From: an uncultured Bacilli bacterium
GTDB taxonomy: Bacteria > Bacillota_I > Bacilli_A > RF39 > UBA660
Length of the DNA: 64,000 bases
Reading direction: 5' to 3'
NCBI GenBank assembly: GCA_934102335.1
Contig: CAKOSP010000003.1
Span: forward strand, 80,219 to 144,218
Position numbers and translations under genes: made by a program. Position 1 is the first letter of the stretch, and each line of letters begins with the position of its first letter. The notes under the pieces are model-generated. The model was not told the DNA's origin. It saw nothing but the letters and a program-made list of their open reading frames with translations, and did not search any database. Below, piece after piece: positions 54,329-63,974 of this stretch.

Positions 54329-55249
54329 CTAACTACATTTAAAGCCTTGCGCTTCTAATTCAAATTTTACTACAGATGGACTAGTATCCTTTTTATAATA
54401 ATAATTTGAACCTGACAAACTTATATCTGCAAAATTTAAATCTAAAACAAAAGTAAAAATAACATTATCATTTAAAACAGATATATTACTACTATAACCC
54501 TTATAATTACTATACTTCTCAGCAATATTTGCATAATTTTCATATAAAGAGTCATAAGTATCTAAATTTATATTAATTTTTATTTCATCAGATATTCTAT
54601 ATAACTTATCTTTAGAAAAAGTATAAGTTATTGTTTCAACATCATTTTTACATATCATAGCCTGATTATTATTTTCATCCGCATCAATTGTAACATTAGG
54701 ATATTCATCAATAGTCTTTTCTACTAATGAAACCTTATTAATATTTTGATAATCAAAAGAGTATGAGTATTCTTTAACAACTTTACTATTTAATTTTAAA
54801 GATTCTAACTTTCTTCTAGTTACCAAAGTATCATTATTATAAAATTCAATAAAATAGTTATGTAAAGATAAATCCAAGTTTTTTCCCTCTAATACAGTTA
54901 CCTTATAACTCAAATTATTCGAAGAAATTACTAAATTATTTATTATTAAATCATCAAGAGTCAAAGACATATCATCTTTATAATCAACTATTTCATAAGT
55001 TTTATTTTCATCCTTATCAACATTATCATCTGTTTTATCAGGATTAATCACAGGTGTATTTGAAGAATCCCTATCTTTAATTTTTGAAATATATTGAGTA
55101 ACATATGGAGAGAAAAACACTGCCGCAATTAATAAAACAAAGATTACTATCAAAAAAGTAATATTGCCTTTTTTTTCATCAATATCGCCTAAAACAGTTT
55201 TAGATAATTCTTCTTGATTAATAACAACAGTATTCTTCTTTTTTGCCAT
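54329..55249 (-). CDS. Membrane-anchored protein with beta-rich outer domain, unknown
   Basis: I do not recognise this 306-aa protein. Residues 1-27 are cytoplasmic; a membrane helix (about 29-52) follows, then an Asp/Lys/Asn linker and an outer domain made of repeated strand pairs (LTLDDLIINNLVISSNNLSYKVTV, in part; NYFIEFYNND; ISLSGSNYYYKKD). The protein ends with a Cys near the C-terminus. It is 9 nt before scpA, so it may share that message. A surface or envelope role is inferred from layout only. Confidence 0.5.
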   Translation of the reverse strand: MAKKKNTVVINQEELSKTVLGDIDEKKGNITFLIVIFVLLIAAVFFSPYVTQYISKIKDRDSSNTPVINPDKTDDNVDKDENKTYEIVDYKDDMSLTLDDLIINNLVISSNNLSYKVTVLEGKNLDLSLHNYFIEFYNNDTLVTRRKLESLKLNSKVVKEYSYSFDYQNINKVSLVEKTIDEYPNVTIDADENNNQAMICKNDVETITYTFSKDKLYRISDEIKININLDTYDSLYENYANIAEKYSNYKGYSSNISVLNDNVIFTFVLDLNFADISLSGSNYYYKKDTSPSVVKFELEAQGFKCS

Positions 55250-55304
55250 AGCCTACCTACCTTACAGGAAAAATTATACTATAAATTACTAAATAAAACA
55301 AGAA

Positions 55305-55333
55305 TATAAAAACTAGCAAGAACTGCTAGTTTT
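55305..55333 (-). terminator. Terminator of the thioredoxin-like gene
   Basis: AAAACTAGCA/TGCTAGTTTT perfect 10-bp stem, loop of five, then TATATT-rich tail on the minus strand. Confidence 0.65.
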
Positions 55334-56041
55334 ACAAACATCTTCACCTTTTAAAGATTTAATCATATCATCATATATTGTATATAATTCTCCCTTTTGA
55401 TCATCATTTAAACCAGAATAAGGATCAATTTGAGACTCAACTGTACTAACATGAATATCTTTTATAGCTCCATTATCAACAGTTACAACTGTTGGAGCAT
55501 ATAACCTTGTAGTTTTAGTACTGTATTCATTACCATCATTATCCGTTAAAGTATAATCATCTAATTTTTTACCAAAAAATTTCAAAATATCTTTATAACC
55601 TTCAGTACCTTCATTTATTTTTTCTATTTTTTTAGAATCATTTATTTTATATGTATCTCTTATATTGTATATATCAACGTAATAAAGCGTTTTAATATCA
55701 TTTTGCTCACAAGCCTTTAAAAGTGTTTCAATAGCACTTCTACACCAAGGACATTTTGAAAAGCCAAAGAAAATAATAGCTTGCTCATTTTTCATAACAT
55801 CCACTATTTCTGTATCGGATTTATAAACTACTGGATTTTCTGTACTAATAGATAGATTCAAATAAGTCTTTCCATTATTTTCATTTACACTACCATTAAT
55901 AGTTTCATATTCTTCCTTAAACTTTATTGCATCTGTAACCACAATTTCATCACGATTTTTTATAGCAAATACACAAATACCAATAATAACCAACGTAAAC
56001 AATATTACTAAGCTTAATATAATTTTATTTTGTTTTTCCAT
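55313..56041 (-). CDS. Membrane-anchored thioredoxin-fold protein with CPWC motif
   Basis: After a membrane helix (about 6-27) the 242-aa protein has an outer domain with IIFFGFSKCPWCRSAIETLL; CPWC at the start of the helix is a redox-active dithiol as in thioredoxin-like proteins. The cis-Pro part reads LYAPTVVTVDNG. A 30-residue insertion lies between. Cysteines at the C-terminus (DVCKTSSSC) may add a second disulfide. It probably handles disulfides of exported proteins, for which many Cys-rich proteins here are candidates. It is monocistronic. Confidence 0.75.
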   Translation of the reverse strand: MEKQNKIILSLVILFTLVIIGICVFAIKNRDEIVVTDAIKFKEEYETINGSVNENNGKTYLNLSISTENPVVYKSDTEIVDVMKNEQAIIFFGFSKCPWCRSAIETLLKACEQNDIKTLYYVDIYNIRDTYKINDSKKIEKINEGTEGYKDILKFFGKKLDDYTLTDNDGNEYSTKTTRLYAPTVVTVDNGAIKDIHVSTVESQIDPYSGLNDDQKGELYTIYDDMIKSLKGEDVCKTSSSC

Positions 56042-56111
56042 AATTTCTACTTCCTACTAATCAAAATAATAACATACATCAAATTTTTTAACAAGTTTTT
56101 ATCAAAAAAAA

Positions 56112-56140
56112 TTGCATTATTCAACTTTTTTTGATATACT
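56112..56140 (+). promoter_or_regulatory. Promoter of tRNA-Met
   Basis: TTGCAT (56112-56117), 17 nt, TATACT (56135-56140), 13 nt before the tRNA. Confidence 0.75.
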
Positions 56141-56153
56141 ATGATTACTTCAT

Positions 56154-56230
56154 GGCGGAGTAGCTCAGTTGGCTAGAGCATCCGGTTCATACCCGGCAGG
56201 TCGAGAGTTCGAATCTCCCCTCCGCTACCA
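56154..56230 (+). tRNA. tRNA-Met, elongator (anticodon CAT)
   Basis: The 77-nt cloverleaf has acceptor GGCGGAG/CTCCGCT (G1-T72 wobble), D arm GCTC/GAGC, loop TTCATAC and encoded CCA. The wobble first pair and D-arm shape fit the elongator, not initiator. Two mismatches are visible: T27-C43 in the anticodon stem and A50-C64 in the T stem. It has a promoter and terminator. Confidence 0.93.
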
Positions 56231-56264
56231 TATGTAGATTTATTTAAGCAATATATGCTTTAAC

Positions 56265-56298
56265 AAAAGACTAATTCAATAATGAATTAGTCTTTTTA
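56265..56298 (+). terminator. Terminator after tRNA-Met
   Basis: Perfect 13-bp AAAAGACTAATTC/GAATTAGTCTTTT stem with a T-run. Confidence 0.8.
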
Positions 56299-56405
56299 TA
56301 TTTTAGAAATTAGATAACTATTAATCTCAATTGCACATTAAAATGCTATTTACAATTTACCTATTTGCATGATAGAATAATCACTAAATTATGTGAGGTG
56401 ATTTT

Positions 56406-57413
56406 ATGGAAGGTTATAAAATAACTAGCGAAGATATAGAAAATATTGAAACTTTAATTCGAATAGTTAATAAAATTTACCAAATTTATACCAATCTAAT
56501 AACTTTAGAATATGAAGAAAATAAAAATTCTTCTGAATACAAGAGTTTATTAGAAAAGCTAAATGAACTTAAAGTATTAGAAGAAGTACATTATGAATAT
56601 GCAAATTTAACAAATGAAAAAATAGCTGCATGGACAAATTATATTTATACCTTTACATCAATAGATACTACAGAAAGCCCTCTAAACTGTATATTAGATA
56701 ATAATTTCGAACATATTATTTACTATAGAATTTTAGAATCATTAAAAAATTTAGCACTTGCAAACAAGGATAAACAAACATTTGAAACAATAGTTCAGAG
56801 TACTATAAAATTAGAAGAAAAATCCTTAGAAGATCTAATTAGCTTAATAATGGAACAATATCAAAGCTCTTTAGAATTCGATTATGCTATTGAAAAAGAT
56901 GCTTACAGTGCCTTTTTAAGACTATTTTACCAACAAAGCCAAAATGACAAAACTTTGAAAAAAGATTTTTTACAAATAAAATATATTCTTTCATTTATAA
57001 GCCCAATAATGGAAGAAGAGTTATTCGAAAACGAATTTTCTATTCCCAATGAATTATACATATCAAATAAATTAGTTATAGACAAATACAACATACCAGA
57101 AGATATATATTATCATGAAAAAAATAACATCTTTTTAAATTGGGCTTTACAACAAATTTTTAGATTATTAGAAACTAAAGATGAGGAACACATTAAAAAT
57201 AGACTTCCAATTTTATTAAAATCCTTATTTATAAGGGCATGCTTTTTAAATGCCGATGAAAAAGAATTAGAAGACTTTAATTATTACTACCATAATTTAT
57301 TAGAAAAACTTCAAACTAAAGAAAGTCGAAAAAGTGAAGAAGTAATTTCAAATTGTTTTAGAAAAATTAATAAAGATAGAGAATTAGCAAGATATTTATC
57401 ATTTAAAAAGTAG
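56406..57413 (+). CDS. Helical cytoplasmic protein, unknown function
   Basis: I do not recognise this 335-aa protein. It is soluble and almost all helical (IETLIRIVNKIYQIYTNL, RILESLKNLALANKDKQTFE, LLEKLQTKESRKSEEVISNC), with many Glu, Asn, Leu and Tyr. It could be a repeat-type scaffold. It is monocistronic, starts after GTGAGGTGAT and ends inside a bidirectional terminator. Neighbours give no hint of its role. No nucleotide-binding or metal motif is visible. Confidence 0.5.
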   Translation: MEGYKITSEDIENIETLIRIVNKIYQIYTNLITLEYEENKNSSEYKSLLEKLNELKVLEEVHYEYANLTNEKIAAWTNYIYTFTSIDTTESPLNCILDNNFEHIIYYRILESLKNLALANKDKQTFETIVQSTIKLEEKSLEDLISLIMEQYQSSLEFDYAIEKDAYSAFLRLFYQQSQNDKTLKKDFLQIKYILSFISPIMEEELFENEFSIPNELYISNKLVIDKYNIPEDIYYHEKNNIFLNWALQQIFRLLETKDEEHIKNRLPILLKSLFIRACFLNADEKELEDFNYYYHNLLEKLQTKESRKSEEVISNCFRKINKDRELARYLSFKK

Positions 57414-57432
57414 CTATATAGCTACTTTTTTT
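57405..57432. terminator. Bidirectional terminator, 56406 gene and cohesin gene
   Basis: AAAAAGTAGCTA/TAGCTACTTTTT perfect 12-bp stem with two-base loop; T-runs on both strands, overlapping both stops. Confidence 0.8.
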
Positions 57433-58768
57433 ATAATTCAATAATTTCTTTTTCTTCTTTCGGTTTTGGTTGAATAATCTTATTTCTAATATTTTTTTTA
57501 TTTTTCTTTTTATGTAATAAAGACATAATAATGATAAATAAGATTACAACAATTCCTCCAAAAGCACAAATAACATATATAAAAATTTTATTTTGATTTA
57601 GAAGATATGCACTAAATTCATTATTATAAGTTATTACTGTATTTAACTTACTATCATACATATAATAACCCTTTTCACCCGTTAACAAATTTACACCATA
57701 AATTATTGAAAAATTTGAATCATCATTAAATTTATGTGCTTTAAAAGGTATATCCTTAATTGAAATATCAGTTAATTTATAACCCTCTACTGCATCATCA
57801 TTTTCAATAGGCATTAAAATAACTGAATCTAAAGTAATAACCACAAAATTTTTATAAGTGTTATTATCTTTATCATAAATAAATAAATTAATTTTACCAT
57901 CGTCTGATTTTAAGCCTACCAAAGTGATATCACAAATTTCATTATAAAACGCTGGAATTTCTACATCATTTATTGTCACAGTTGTTTCTTCAAAAGCATC
58001 TGGTTTAGATAAAAGTCTTGATGCCTTAACTAAACTTAAGTCTTTATTATTAACCTTAACATATATAGGATTATTATCTTTAACCTCAACTGAGATTGTA
58101 TAAGTTTTTTCTGAACCATTTTCCGCTGTTACTACTACACTTACAGTATTAGCTCCAGTATTAACCTCTATTTCTCCATCACCTTTAATACTAGATCTAG
58201 AATCACTAGCAACTGCCTTAACATTTATTTTAATTGTATCTTCAGGAACTATTACACTATAATTTAAAACATCTTTATCAAACGTTGGTGTTAACTCAAA
58301 ACCTTCAACCGTTAAACTTTTTAGATTATTATCTTTTGAATAACTAGCCTCCAATTCAGCTTGCGTCATAATCTTAATTGTTTTACTAGAAGATGATGAG
58401 ATGGAAACTAAACTTTGGTCATTAAAATCATATACCGAATAACTTCCTACTGACAATTTTGTAGAGCCACTTTTTAAAGCTTTAAAAGTAAATGTATAAC
58501 TCTTTGATTTTATTGCACTAGTAGAAGCATTTACCATATAAGTACCACCACCCTCGGCAGTAGAACTAATCAATTGTAAATAACTTTTATCATAGTTTAA
58601 ATCCATCTCCCAACTGCCTAAAGCTGTACCCTTTAGATTAACTGTAACAGTAATTTTATTACCAACTACACCAGTATTAGCACCACTTACGCTTATTGTT
58701 CCACTTGAGGCATTTACCATTATTGGAAGTAATAACACTGCTATAATAATACTTAATATTTTTTTCAT
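57431..58768 (-). CDS. Membrane-anchored cohesin-domain protein
   Basis: Cohesins bind dockerin domains, as in cellulosomes. From the ATG at 58768 (AAGGAG site) the protein has a signal peptide (1-20), a cohesin-like domain with ISVSGANTGVVGNKITVTVNLKG and SWEMDLNYDKSYLQLISS, then a cadherin-like strand domain (NNLKSLTVEGFELTPTFDKDVLNYSV, in part), a further strand region, one membrane helix (about 400-422) and a basic cytoplasmic tail. It lies 13 nt after the dockerin-bearing glucosaminidase, so the pair is co-transcribed and very likely binds. The frame opens eight codons earlier, inside the ribosome site region. Confidence 0.8.
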   Translation of the reverse strand: MKKILSIIIAVLLLPIMVNASSGTISVSGANTGVVGNKITVTVNLKGTALGSWEMDLNYDKSYLQLISSTAEGGGTYMVNASTSAIKSKSYTFTFKALKSGSTKLSVGSYSVYDFNDQSLVSISSSSSKTIKIMTQAELEASYSKDNNLKSLTVEGFELTPTFDKDVLNYSVIVPEDTIKINVKAVASDSRSSIKGDGEIEVNTGANTVSVVVTAENGSEKTYTISVEVKDNNPIYVKVNNKDLSLVKASRLLSKPDAFEETTVTINDVEIPAFYNEICDITLVGLKSDDGKINLFIYDKDNNTYKNFVVITLDSVILMPIENDDAVEGYKLTDISIKDIPFKAHKFNDDSNFSIIYGVNLLTGEKGYYMYDSKLNTVITYNNEFSAYLLNQNKIFIYVICAFGGIVVILFIIIMSLLHKKKNKKNIRNKIIQPKPKEEKEIIEL

Positions 58769-58781
58769 ATTCTTCTCCTTT

Positions 58782-60479
58782 TTATTGCTCAATTGTATAT
58801 AAACCTAATATTTGTTTTTGAACCTGTAATAAATCTAAAGCATTTATTTTACCATCACCACTTGTATCCCCTGCTAAAAGATATGCACCTGACATATTAT
58901 ATAAGCCTAAAATATTTTTTTGAACTTGTAATAAATCTAAAGCATTCACTTTACCATCACCACTTGTATCTCCTTTAACGACTATATTAAATTCCTCAGT
59001 ACTATTTTTATTACTTATAATTGCTTTATAACCCGTTTTCATAATATCGCTATCTACTAAATTGCCACTTGCATCTTTGACACTAATTTTTGCTCCTAAA
59101 GAAGTTATTGAGGATATAAAACTAGAAACGTCATAGCCAATACTTATACCAGTTATATAACCATCACTAGATTTAAAACCACCAGACTTAATAACTGTAT
59201 TGATATCTATTGTTGTAGTGTTATCCTCAGTTCCATCACCACTACCTCCATTATTTTCATTATTAATAGTTTCTCCCATGTTAATATAAACAGGTATGTA
59301 AAATGTAAATGATGATTGCAATAAATTACTAGCACTATAACTATTATACATACTAATAGCTTCCGTTGAAGGAGCACTTACATTACTCATATATTGGTGA
59401 ACATAAATGCTTGAACTATTAAGAGGATATACATTATATTTTTGTAAATAAAGAGTGTGTTGACGTTGTTTAATATAAGAATTAGTTATTCTAGTAGCAC
59501 CACCTGAAAGAGCATTATAAAGTGAATTCCAACCATTATTTTTAGCATATGTTAAACCACAATAAGCTCTACCATATGTAGTGGCACAACTATCACTAAC
59601 TCCATAATTAAAGAAATTATAATAACCTTCAAAGCCTGGATATACCCCACTATAAAGATCATAAGTTTTAGTAGTAGTTCCTAATTCTTGTAATATTCTA
59701 GATGCCAAAAATATAGGATGAGCACCGACTGATTCTCCTGCCTCATTTAATATATTCGCAAAATCATTTGTAACATGATATTTATAAAAAGATGCATTTT
59801 TTAAAATACTATTAACACTTGAAGGATAAATTGTTTTTAAATCCGAAGAATAATTTAAATCTTCAAATTGAAAAATATGTTTTTCATCTAACCAATTTCT
59901 AGGGTCCATATAGTATGCTAAGGCTTTTTGCGAAGCTGGATACCAACCACTAGAGTAAGGATTATTACAACTAAAATCTTTATATTCATCATTACTTGTA
60001 TATACATAATTTTTATTACATACAGCCTCTTTTGAAATTGCATAAGCCCAGTCTTGATTAGTAATTAAAGGAATAAACTCCCAATTTGAATATTTTACTT
60101 TTATATCACATAACTTACCAATATAACTATCAGGAAATCCCGCTGACTTTAATTCTTCCTCACAAGTTTTAACTTCTGAATCCGGAATCTCATTTAAAGT
60201 AGCATATTGTGCACAAACATAACCATTAACTCCACCATAAGAAATATTATACCAACCAGCTGAGCATCCACTTTTACTAGGATATAAAGTATTGGAAATT
60301 GCAGTATAACTTTCGCCTTTGTACATATTTCCAAGTCGATCAGAATCAACAGAAGCATCACTTCTTAAGCCAACCGCATTACCAGTAATAGTAACAGTAT
60401 ACCGTAATGCTTTAACATTATTGATACATAAAATAAGTAAAAAATTAATAAAAATTAACAATATTTTTTTGCTATTCAT
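58782..60479 (-). CDS. Secreted glucosaminidase with SH3 and dockerin domains
   Basis: The enzyme should cut N-acetylglucosamine bonds in peptidoglycan. Parts in order: signal peptide (1-24), SH3b domain (YTVTITGNAVGLRSDASVDS), a glucosaminidase domain in the middle (SVGAHPIFLASRILQELG with a likely catalytic Glu, and VYPGFEGYYNFFNYGV), a Gly/Asn linker, a strand domain, and a type I dockerin at the C-terminus. The dockerin has two calcium-loop repeats: GDTSGDGKVNALDLLQVQK and GDTSGDGKINALDLLQVQK. It precedes the cohesin gene by 13 nt. This suggests it is docked on the cell by that partner. Confidence 0.88.
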   Translation of the reverse strand: MNSKKILLIFINFLLILCINNVKALRYTVTITGNAVGLRSDASVDSDRLGNMYKGESYTAISNTLYPSKSGCSAGWYNISYGGVNGYVCAQYATLNEIPDSEVKTCEEELKSAGFPDSYIGKLCDIKVKYSNWEFIPLITNQDWAYAISKEAVCNKNYVYTSNDEYKDFSCNNPYSSGWYPASQKALAYYMDPRNWLDEKHIFQFEDLNYSSDLKTIYPSSVNSILKNASFYKYHVTNDFANILNEAGESVGAHPIFLASRILQELGTTTKTYDLYSGVYPGFEGYYNFFNYGVSDSCATTYGRAYCGLTYAKNNGWNSLYNALSGGATRITNSYIKQRQHTLYLQKYNVYPLNSSSIYVHQYMSNVSAPSTEAISMYNSYSASNLLQSSFTFYIPVYINMGETINNENNGGSGDGTEDNTTTIDINTVIKSGGFKSSDGYITGISIGYDVSSFISSITSLGAKISVKDASGNLVDSDIMKTGYKAIISNKNSTEEFNIVVKGDTSGDGKVNALDLLQVQKNILGLYNMSGAYLLAGDTSGDGKINALDLLQVQKQILGLYTIEQ

Positions 60480-60639
60480 TATTAAATCCTACTCCATTCT
60501 AGAATAATTATAACATCAATAAAGATTATATACAAATATTAGACAATTTTTTCAAGATACAAATGTAAAGTAAATCACAAAATTGGACTTTAAATTTTTA
60601 TATTTATGATATATAATAATTAATACTGTGAGGTGCTTT

Positions 60640-61059
60640 ATGATTAGACATTTTGACCCAATTGATATCATTTTTATAGTACTTATATTATCTTATTTTA
60701 TAGTTTTATTTTTGATAATCTTTTTCACGAAAAAAAATAAAATAAAATTATTAGAATTTGAGCCAAAAACACCCAAAACTAAAAAGGTAAAGAAAAAGAA
60801 AAATACTAAAAATTTATTTCAAAAAATGACAGAAGTCTTAAAACAAAAAAGTATTACAATAACAACGGAAAAAAAGGCAATAGAAAATATTGAACAAGCA
60901 ATTCTTAAAGAAAAACAAAATGAAGAAAAATCGCTAAAATCTAATACTCCAAAGAAAAAATCAACAAAAACAAAGAAAAGTAGTAAGAAAAAGAAAAATA
61001 CTAAAAATAAAAACTCGAAAAAAAAGTCTAGTAATAAAAATAGTAAAAGAAAAAAGTAA
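60640..61059 (+). CDS. Small membrane protein with a Lys-rich tail
   Basis: The 139-aa protein, from the ATG at 60640 with GAGGTG site, has one membrane helix (about 9-31) and then a highly basic, low-complexity cytoplasmic region (KKVKKKKNTKNLFQ, KKSTKTKKSSKKKKNTKNKN), ending in a run of Lys/Ser/Asn. Such tails can bind nucleic acids or acidic surfaces. No family is recognised. It is monocistronic and convergent with the LCP gene, sharing its terminator. Confidence 0.55.
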   Translation: MIRHFDPIDIIFIVLILSYFIVLFLIIFFTKKNKIKLLEFEPKTPKTKKVKKKKNTKNLFQKMTEVLKQKSITITTEKKAIENIEQAILKEKQNEEKSLKSNTPKKKSTKTKKSSKKKKNTKNKNSKKKSSNKNSKRKK

Positions 61060-61084
61060 TCAAATTAAAGATTACTTTTTTAAT
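61051..61084. terminator. Bidirectional terminator, 60640 gene and LCP gene
   Basis: AAAAAGTAATC/GATTACTTTTT 11-bp stem with an eight-base loop, T-runs on both strands. Confidence 0.8.
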
Positions 61085-63089
61085 TTTCCTTTTTTTCTGG
61101 CATGCCAGGCACTACAGACTCTATCGAATTTGATTTCTCATTGCTATTTTTATTATTATTGTTTTCATCATTATCTTTTTGATTATTGGTAGTCTTATTA
61201 TTCTCTGTAGTTTCAATTTTATTATTTACACTTGACTCAGTTTTAGGAGTATTTTTTTTATTTACATAAAAGGTAATACTATTAAAACTGCTTAATAGCG
61301 CACCATCATGAACACTTTGGGCCACTACCATTCCATCAGCATACAACGAATTATAATAATTACTATTTTCATCAACATTTTCAAAAGTACACTTAATACT
61401 ATTTTTATTACACCAAGCTTGTGTATAACCAATTGTAGAGTTAGTAAAGTTTAAAAGTGTAGTATCCGTAGAACCAGTTCTAATTCCCTCACCTACAGCC
61501 TTAATTTCATATGTTGTATTTGTAGAAAAGTTAAACTCCTTAATTAATTCAGGTTTTTTCAATTCTAAATTAATTTTCATTGCATCAATTATAGCATTTA
61601 AACTTGAAGGATAATAACCTAGCGCAGATGTATACATATTTGAACTCGCCAAAAATACTCTTAAATTATATACTTCCAAATAAGATTTATTTATAGTGAT
61701 GAACTCTTCTCCCTCTAAAGAATTTTGAGCCATATTTTTTAATACTTGATAAGCTGATAACATTTGCGAAGTATTCATATTTGTAGATATATTTTTAGTT
61801 ACAGCATCTATAACCTTTTTAAAATCATTAAAGTTTCTTATTTTAGCAACTTTTTGTCCCATTGCAGTTACAACATCTTGTTGATGCTTAATTCTAGCTA
61901 AATCACTTATTAAGTACAAATGTCTACAACGAGAATAAGCTAAAGCCTGTTCTCCATTTAAAGTTTGCATTCCTGGTTCCATACAAACTAGCTTATTTCC
62001 AAATTGTCTATCAGAATTTTGTTCACAAACTTTATTACCATATGTTTTCACATCAGGAGCTTGAACATCAACATCAATACCACCCAAAGCCTCAACAAGA
62101 TCTACAACACCTTTAAAATTAATTTTAACGTAATAATCAATATTTATATCAGTTAACTTTTCAACAGTATCAATCACACATTGTGTTCCATATGCAGCCG
62201 AAGAATTTATCTTAGCTTTAGCATTATTTTTACAAGCAATTGGTACATAAGTATCTCTTGGAATACTAAACATCGTAGCATTTAAATTATGAGGATTAAA
62301 AGTTACTAACATTAAAGTATCACCATTAAACGCAGCATTAGCATTTAATCCATCAGTTGTAGAGTCAACGCCCATTATCAACACAGAAATTGGATCTGTA
62401 AAGTTTTTCAATGATACTAAAGACGCATCCTTATTAGCCATTAATTTACTAGTTTTATAAATTATCTCAGTCTCTTCTGCAACATTAGTAAACTTTTCTT
62501 CTGAATCAAATAAAGTCACATAATTATCCTGAACAAATATTGCATTTATCTTATTATCATATAAATCCTGTAACATTAATAAATAATCATCATATTCTTT
62601 GGTTTTGTTAGTAAGTTTATTTTCTTTAATTATTTTATTTCCTAATGTGTTTACTATTTCATCAGTATCTTTATTTATAATGCCAATTAAAGAATCGTTA
62701 TTAAAATCTTTATCTTTTAATTTTATTAAATAAGCCGTATACTCGATTTTGCTAGACTCTTCTAAATTTTGTAACTTAGAATAAGCATACTCTATAACAC
62801 TACTAGATAATGCAAAAAATATAATGAACAGAATAGCTACAACTGTCTTTAAAATAAATAACTTATGCTGTTTTCCCGTGATATTAGAAGCTCCTCTAAA
62901 AAAGTAAAATACTAAATATAAAGCAAATACTAAAAGAGCTATAATTCTAAAACCTGTTTCAATGCCAGTCAAACTTAAAATATTTTTTAAAAATAAAATA
63001 TAACCTAAAATATATATAATGCTTACTGCAAAGAAAACTGTAACTTCAAGCTTATTTCTTTTTTTCAATTTTTTAATTTTTTTTGCCAT
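61080..63089 (-). CDS. LytR-CpsA-Psr (LCP) family cell-wall ligase
   Basis: LCP proteins attach wall polymers such as teichoic acids or capsule to peptidoglycan. The 669-aa protein has three to four N-terminal membrane helices, a region of about 150 residues, and the LCP domain with VLIMGVDSTTDG, NGDTLMLVTFNPHN, SIPRDTYVPI, INSSAAYG and LNGEQALAYSRCRH, including the conserved Arg/Asp set. A Ser/Asn/Lys-rich tail (TENNKTTNNQKDNDENNNN) follows. The long front with extra helices is an LCP type known in Bacillota. It is downstream of the 63098 gene by 8 nt. Confidence 0.9.
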   Translation of the reverse strand: MAKKIKKLKKRNKLEVTVFFAVSIIYILGYILFLKNILSLTGIETGFRIIALLVFALYLVFYFFRGASNITGKQHKLFILKTVVAILFIIFFALSSSVIEYAYSKLQNLEESSKIEYTAYLIKLKDKDFNNDSLIGIINKDTDEIVNTLGNKIIKENKLTNKTKEYDDYLLMLQDLYDNKINAIFVQDNYVTLFDSEEKFTNVAEETEIIYKTSKLMANKDASLVSLKNFTDPISVLIMGVDSTTDGLNANAAFNGDTLMLVTFNPHNLNATMFSIPRDTYVPIACKNNAKAKINSSAAYGTQCVIDTVEKLTDINIDYYVKINFKGVVDLVEALGGIDVDVQAPDVKTYGNKVCEQNSDRQFGNKLVCMEPGMQTLNGEQALAYSRCRHLYLISDLARIKHQQDVVTAMGQKVAKIRNFNDFKKVIDAVTKNISTNMNTSQMLSAYQVLKNMAQNSLEGEEFITINKSYLEVYNLRVFLASSNMYTSALGYYPSSLNAIIDAMKINLELKKPELIKEFNFSTNTTYEIKAVGEGIRTGSTDTTLLNFTNSTIGYTQAWCNKNSIKCTFENVDENSNYYNSLYADGMVVAQSVHDGALLSSFNSITFYVNKKNTPKTESSVNNKIETTENNKTTNNQKDNDENNNNKNSNEKSNSIESVVPGMPEKKEN

Positions 63090-63097
63090 AATACCAC

Positions 63098-63718
63098 CTA
63101 TTTATTAGCATACTCAGCTACATACAATGTTTTATCATCTTTAACAACAGTAACTGTACCATTATTATCATAGCCTAAATCTGTTTCATAATCCCAAGAT
63201 AGTTTAACAATATAAGCATCATATGAATTATCACCGATTTTAAATTTGCCAGATTCTATTTCTTTATTCTCAATACTTTTTACTGTAGGAAGTATTTGAC
63301 TTCTTTTCTTATTCGTATTGTCTTCAATATATTTATAAAGCGTATCTTGAACTTTCAATTTAAAGTTATCTCTAGCTGAAGGATAGACAAATTCTAAAGA
63401 AGGAATATCATATTTATTCACCTTATTTTCTAAAGTATAAAGATCTATAATAAACATTTTTGATATAATTAAAGCATATTTTTCATAATCTATGTCATCT
63501 TGGGATAAAACTGATTTTAATTCATTAAAATATGATTTATATAAATCAGTATCCCTATCATCTAAAGAATATGAATAACCTTTAATTTCATCAACCACTT
63601 TTACATTAAATGTATTTAATTTTATATATATTCTTTTACCTACAAAAAAACAAATTATAGCAAATAATATAATAATAATTATTAATAATACTTTTTTCTT
63701 TAACTTTCTTTTTTTCAT
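63098..63718 (-). CDS. Membrane-anchored protein co-expressed with the LCP ligase, unknown
   Basis: I do not recognise this 206-aa protein. Its front is very basic (MKKRKLKKKVLL), followed by one membrane helix (about 8-27) and an outer domain with helices and strands (EVKGYSYSLDDRDTDLYKSY-like segment near 42-60, KFKIGDNSYDAYIVKLSWDY near the end). It is 8 nt before the LCP gene, so a function in wall assembly is likely but not shown. It has no lipobox or catalytic motif I can name. Confidence 0.55.
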   Translation of the reverse strand: MKKRKLKKKVLLIIIIILFAIICFFVGKRIYIKLNTFNVKVVDEIKGYSYSLDDRDTDLYKSYFNELKSVLSQDDIDYEKYALIISKMFIIDLYTLENKVNKYDIPSLEFVYPSARDNFKLKVQDTLYKYIEDNTNKKRSQILPTVKSIENKEIESGKFKIGDNSYDAYIVKLSWDYETDLGYDNNGTVTVVKDDKTLYVAEYANK

Positions 63719-63807
63719 AATACCTCTTTATTCAAACACATATATCTTTATTATCTCCACTTTGTACTAATAATTATACCAAGCTAAAACTTTTTTTACA
63801 ATTCTTA

Positions 63808-63836
63808 TTGCAAATTTATAAAAGTTTTGATACAAT
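63808..63836 (+). promoter_or_regulatory. Promoter of tRNA-Gly
   Basis: TTGCAA (63808-63813), 17 nt, TACAAT (63831-63836), about 20 nt before the tRNA. Confidence 0.78.
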
Positions 63837-63855
63837 CTTTACGTACCAACAAAGT

Positions 63856-63930
63856 GCAGGTGTAGTACAGCGGTTAGTATGCGGCCTTGCCAAGGCTGAG
63901 ACGGCGGTTCGATTCCGCTCACTTGCTCCA
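63856..63930 (+). tRNA. tRNA-Gly (anticodon GCC)
   Basis: The 75-nt cloverleaf is well paired: acceptor GCAGGTG/CACTTGC, D arm GTAC/GTAT, anticodon stem CGGCC/GGCTG with loop TTGCCAA, T stem GGCGG/CCGCT, and 3' TCCA with encoded CCA. The anticodon GCC reads GGC and GGT. Confidence 0.96.
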
Positions 63931-63939
63931 ATTGAATAC

Positions 63940-63974
63940 AACTTACGAACCTATTATGGTGTCGTAAGTTTTTT
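63940..63974 (+). terminator. Terminator of tRNA-Gly
   Basis: AACTTACGA/TCGTAAGTT perfect 9-bp stem followed by a T-run. Confidence 0.8.

Noticed and set aside
58793..58978. Repeated plus-strand ORF with the same phrases twice
   Set aside because: It is the antisense shadow of the two dockerin repeats in the glucosaminidase gene.
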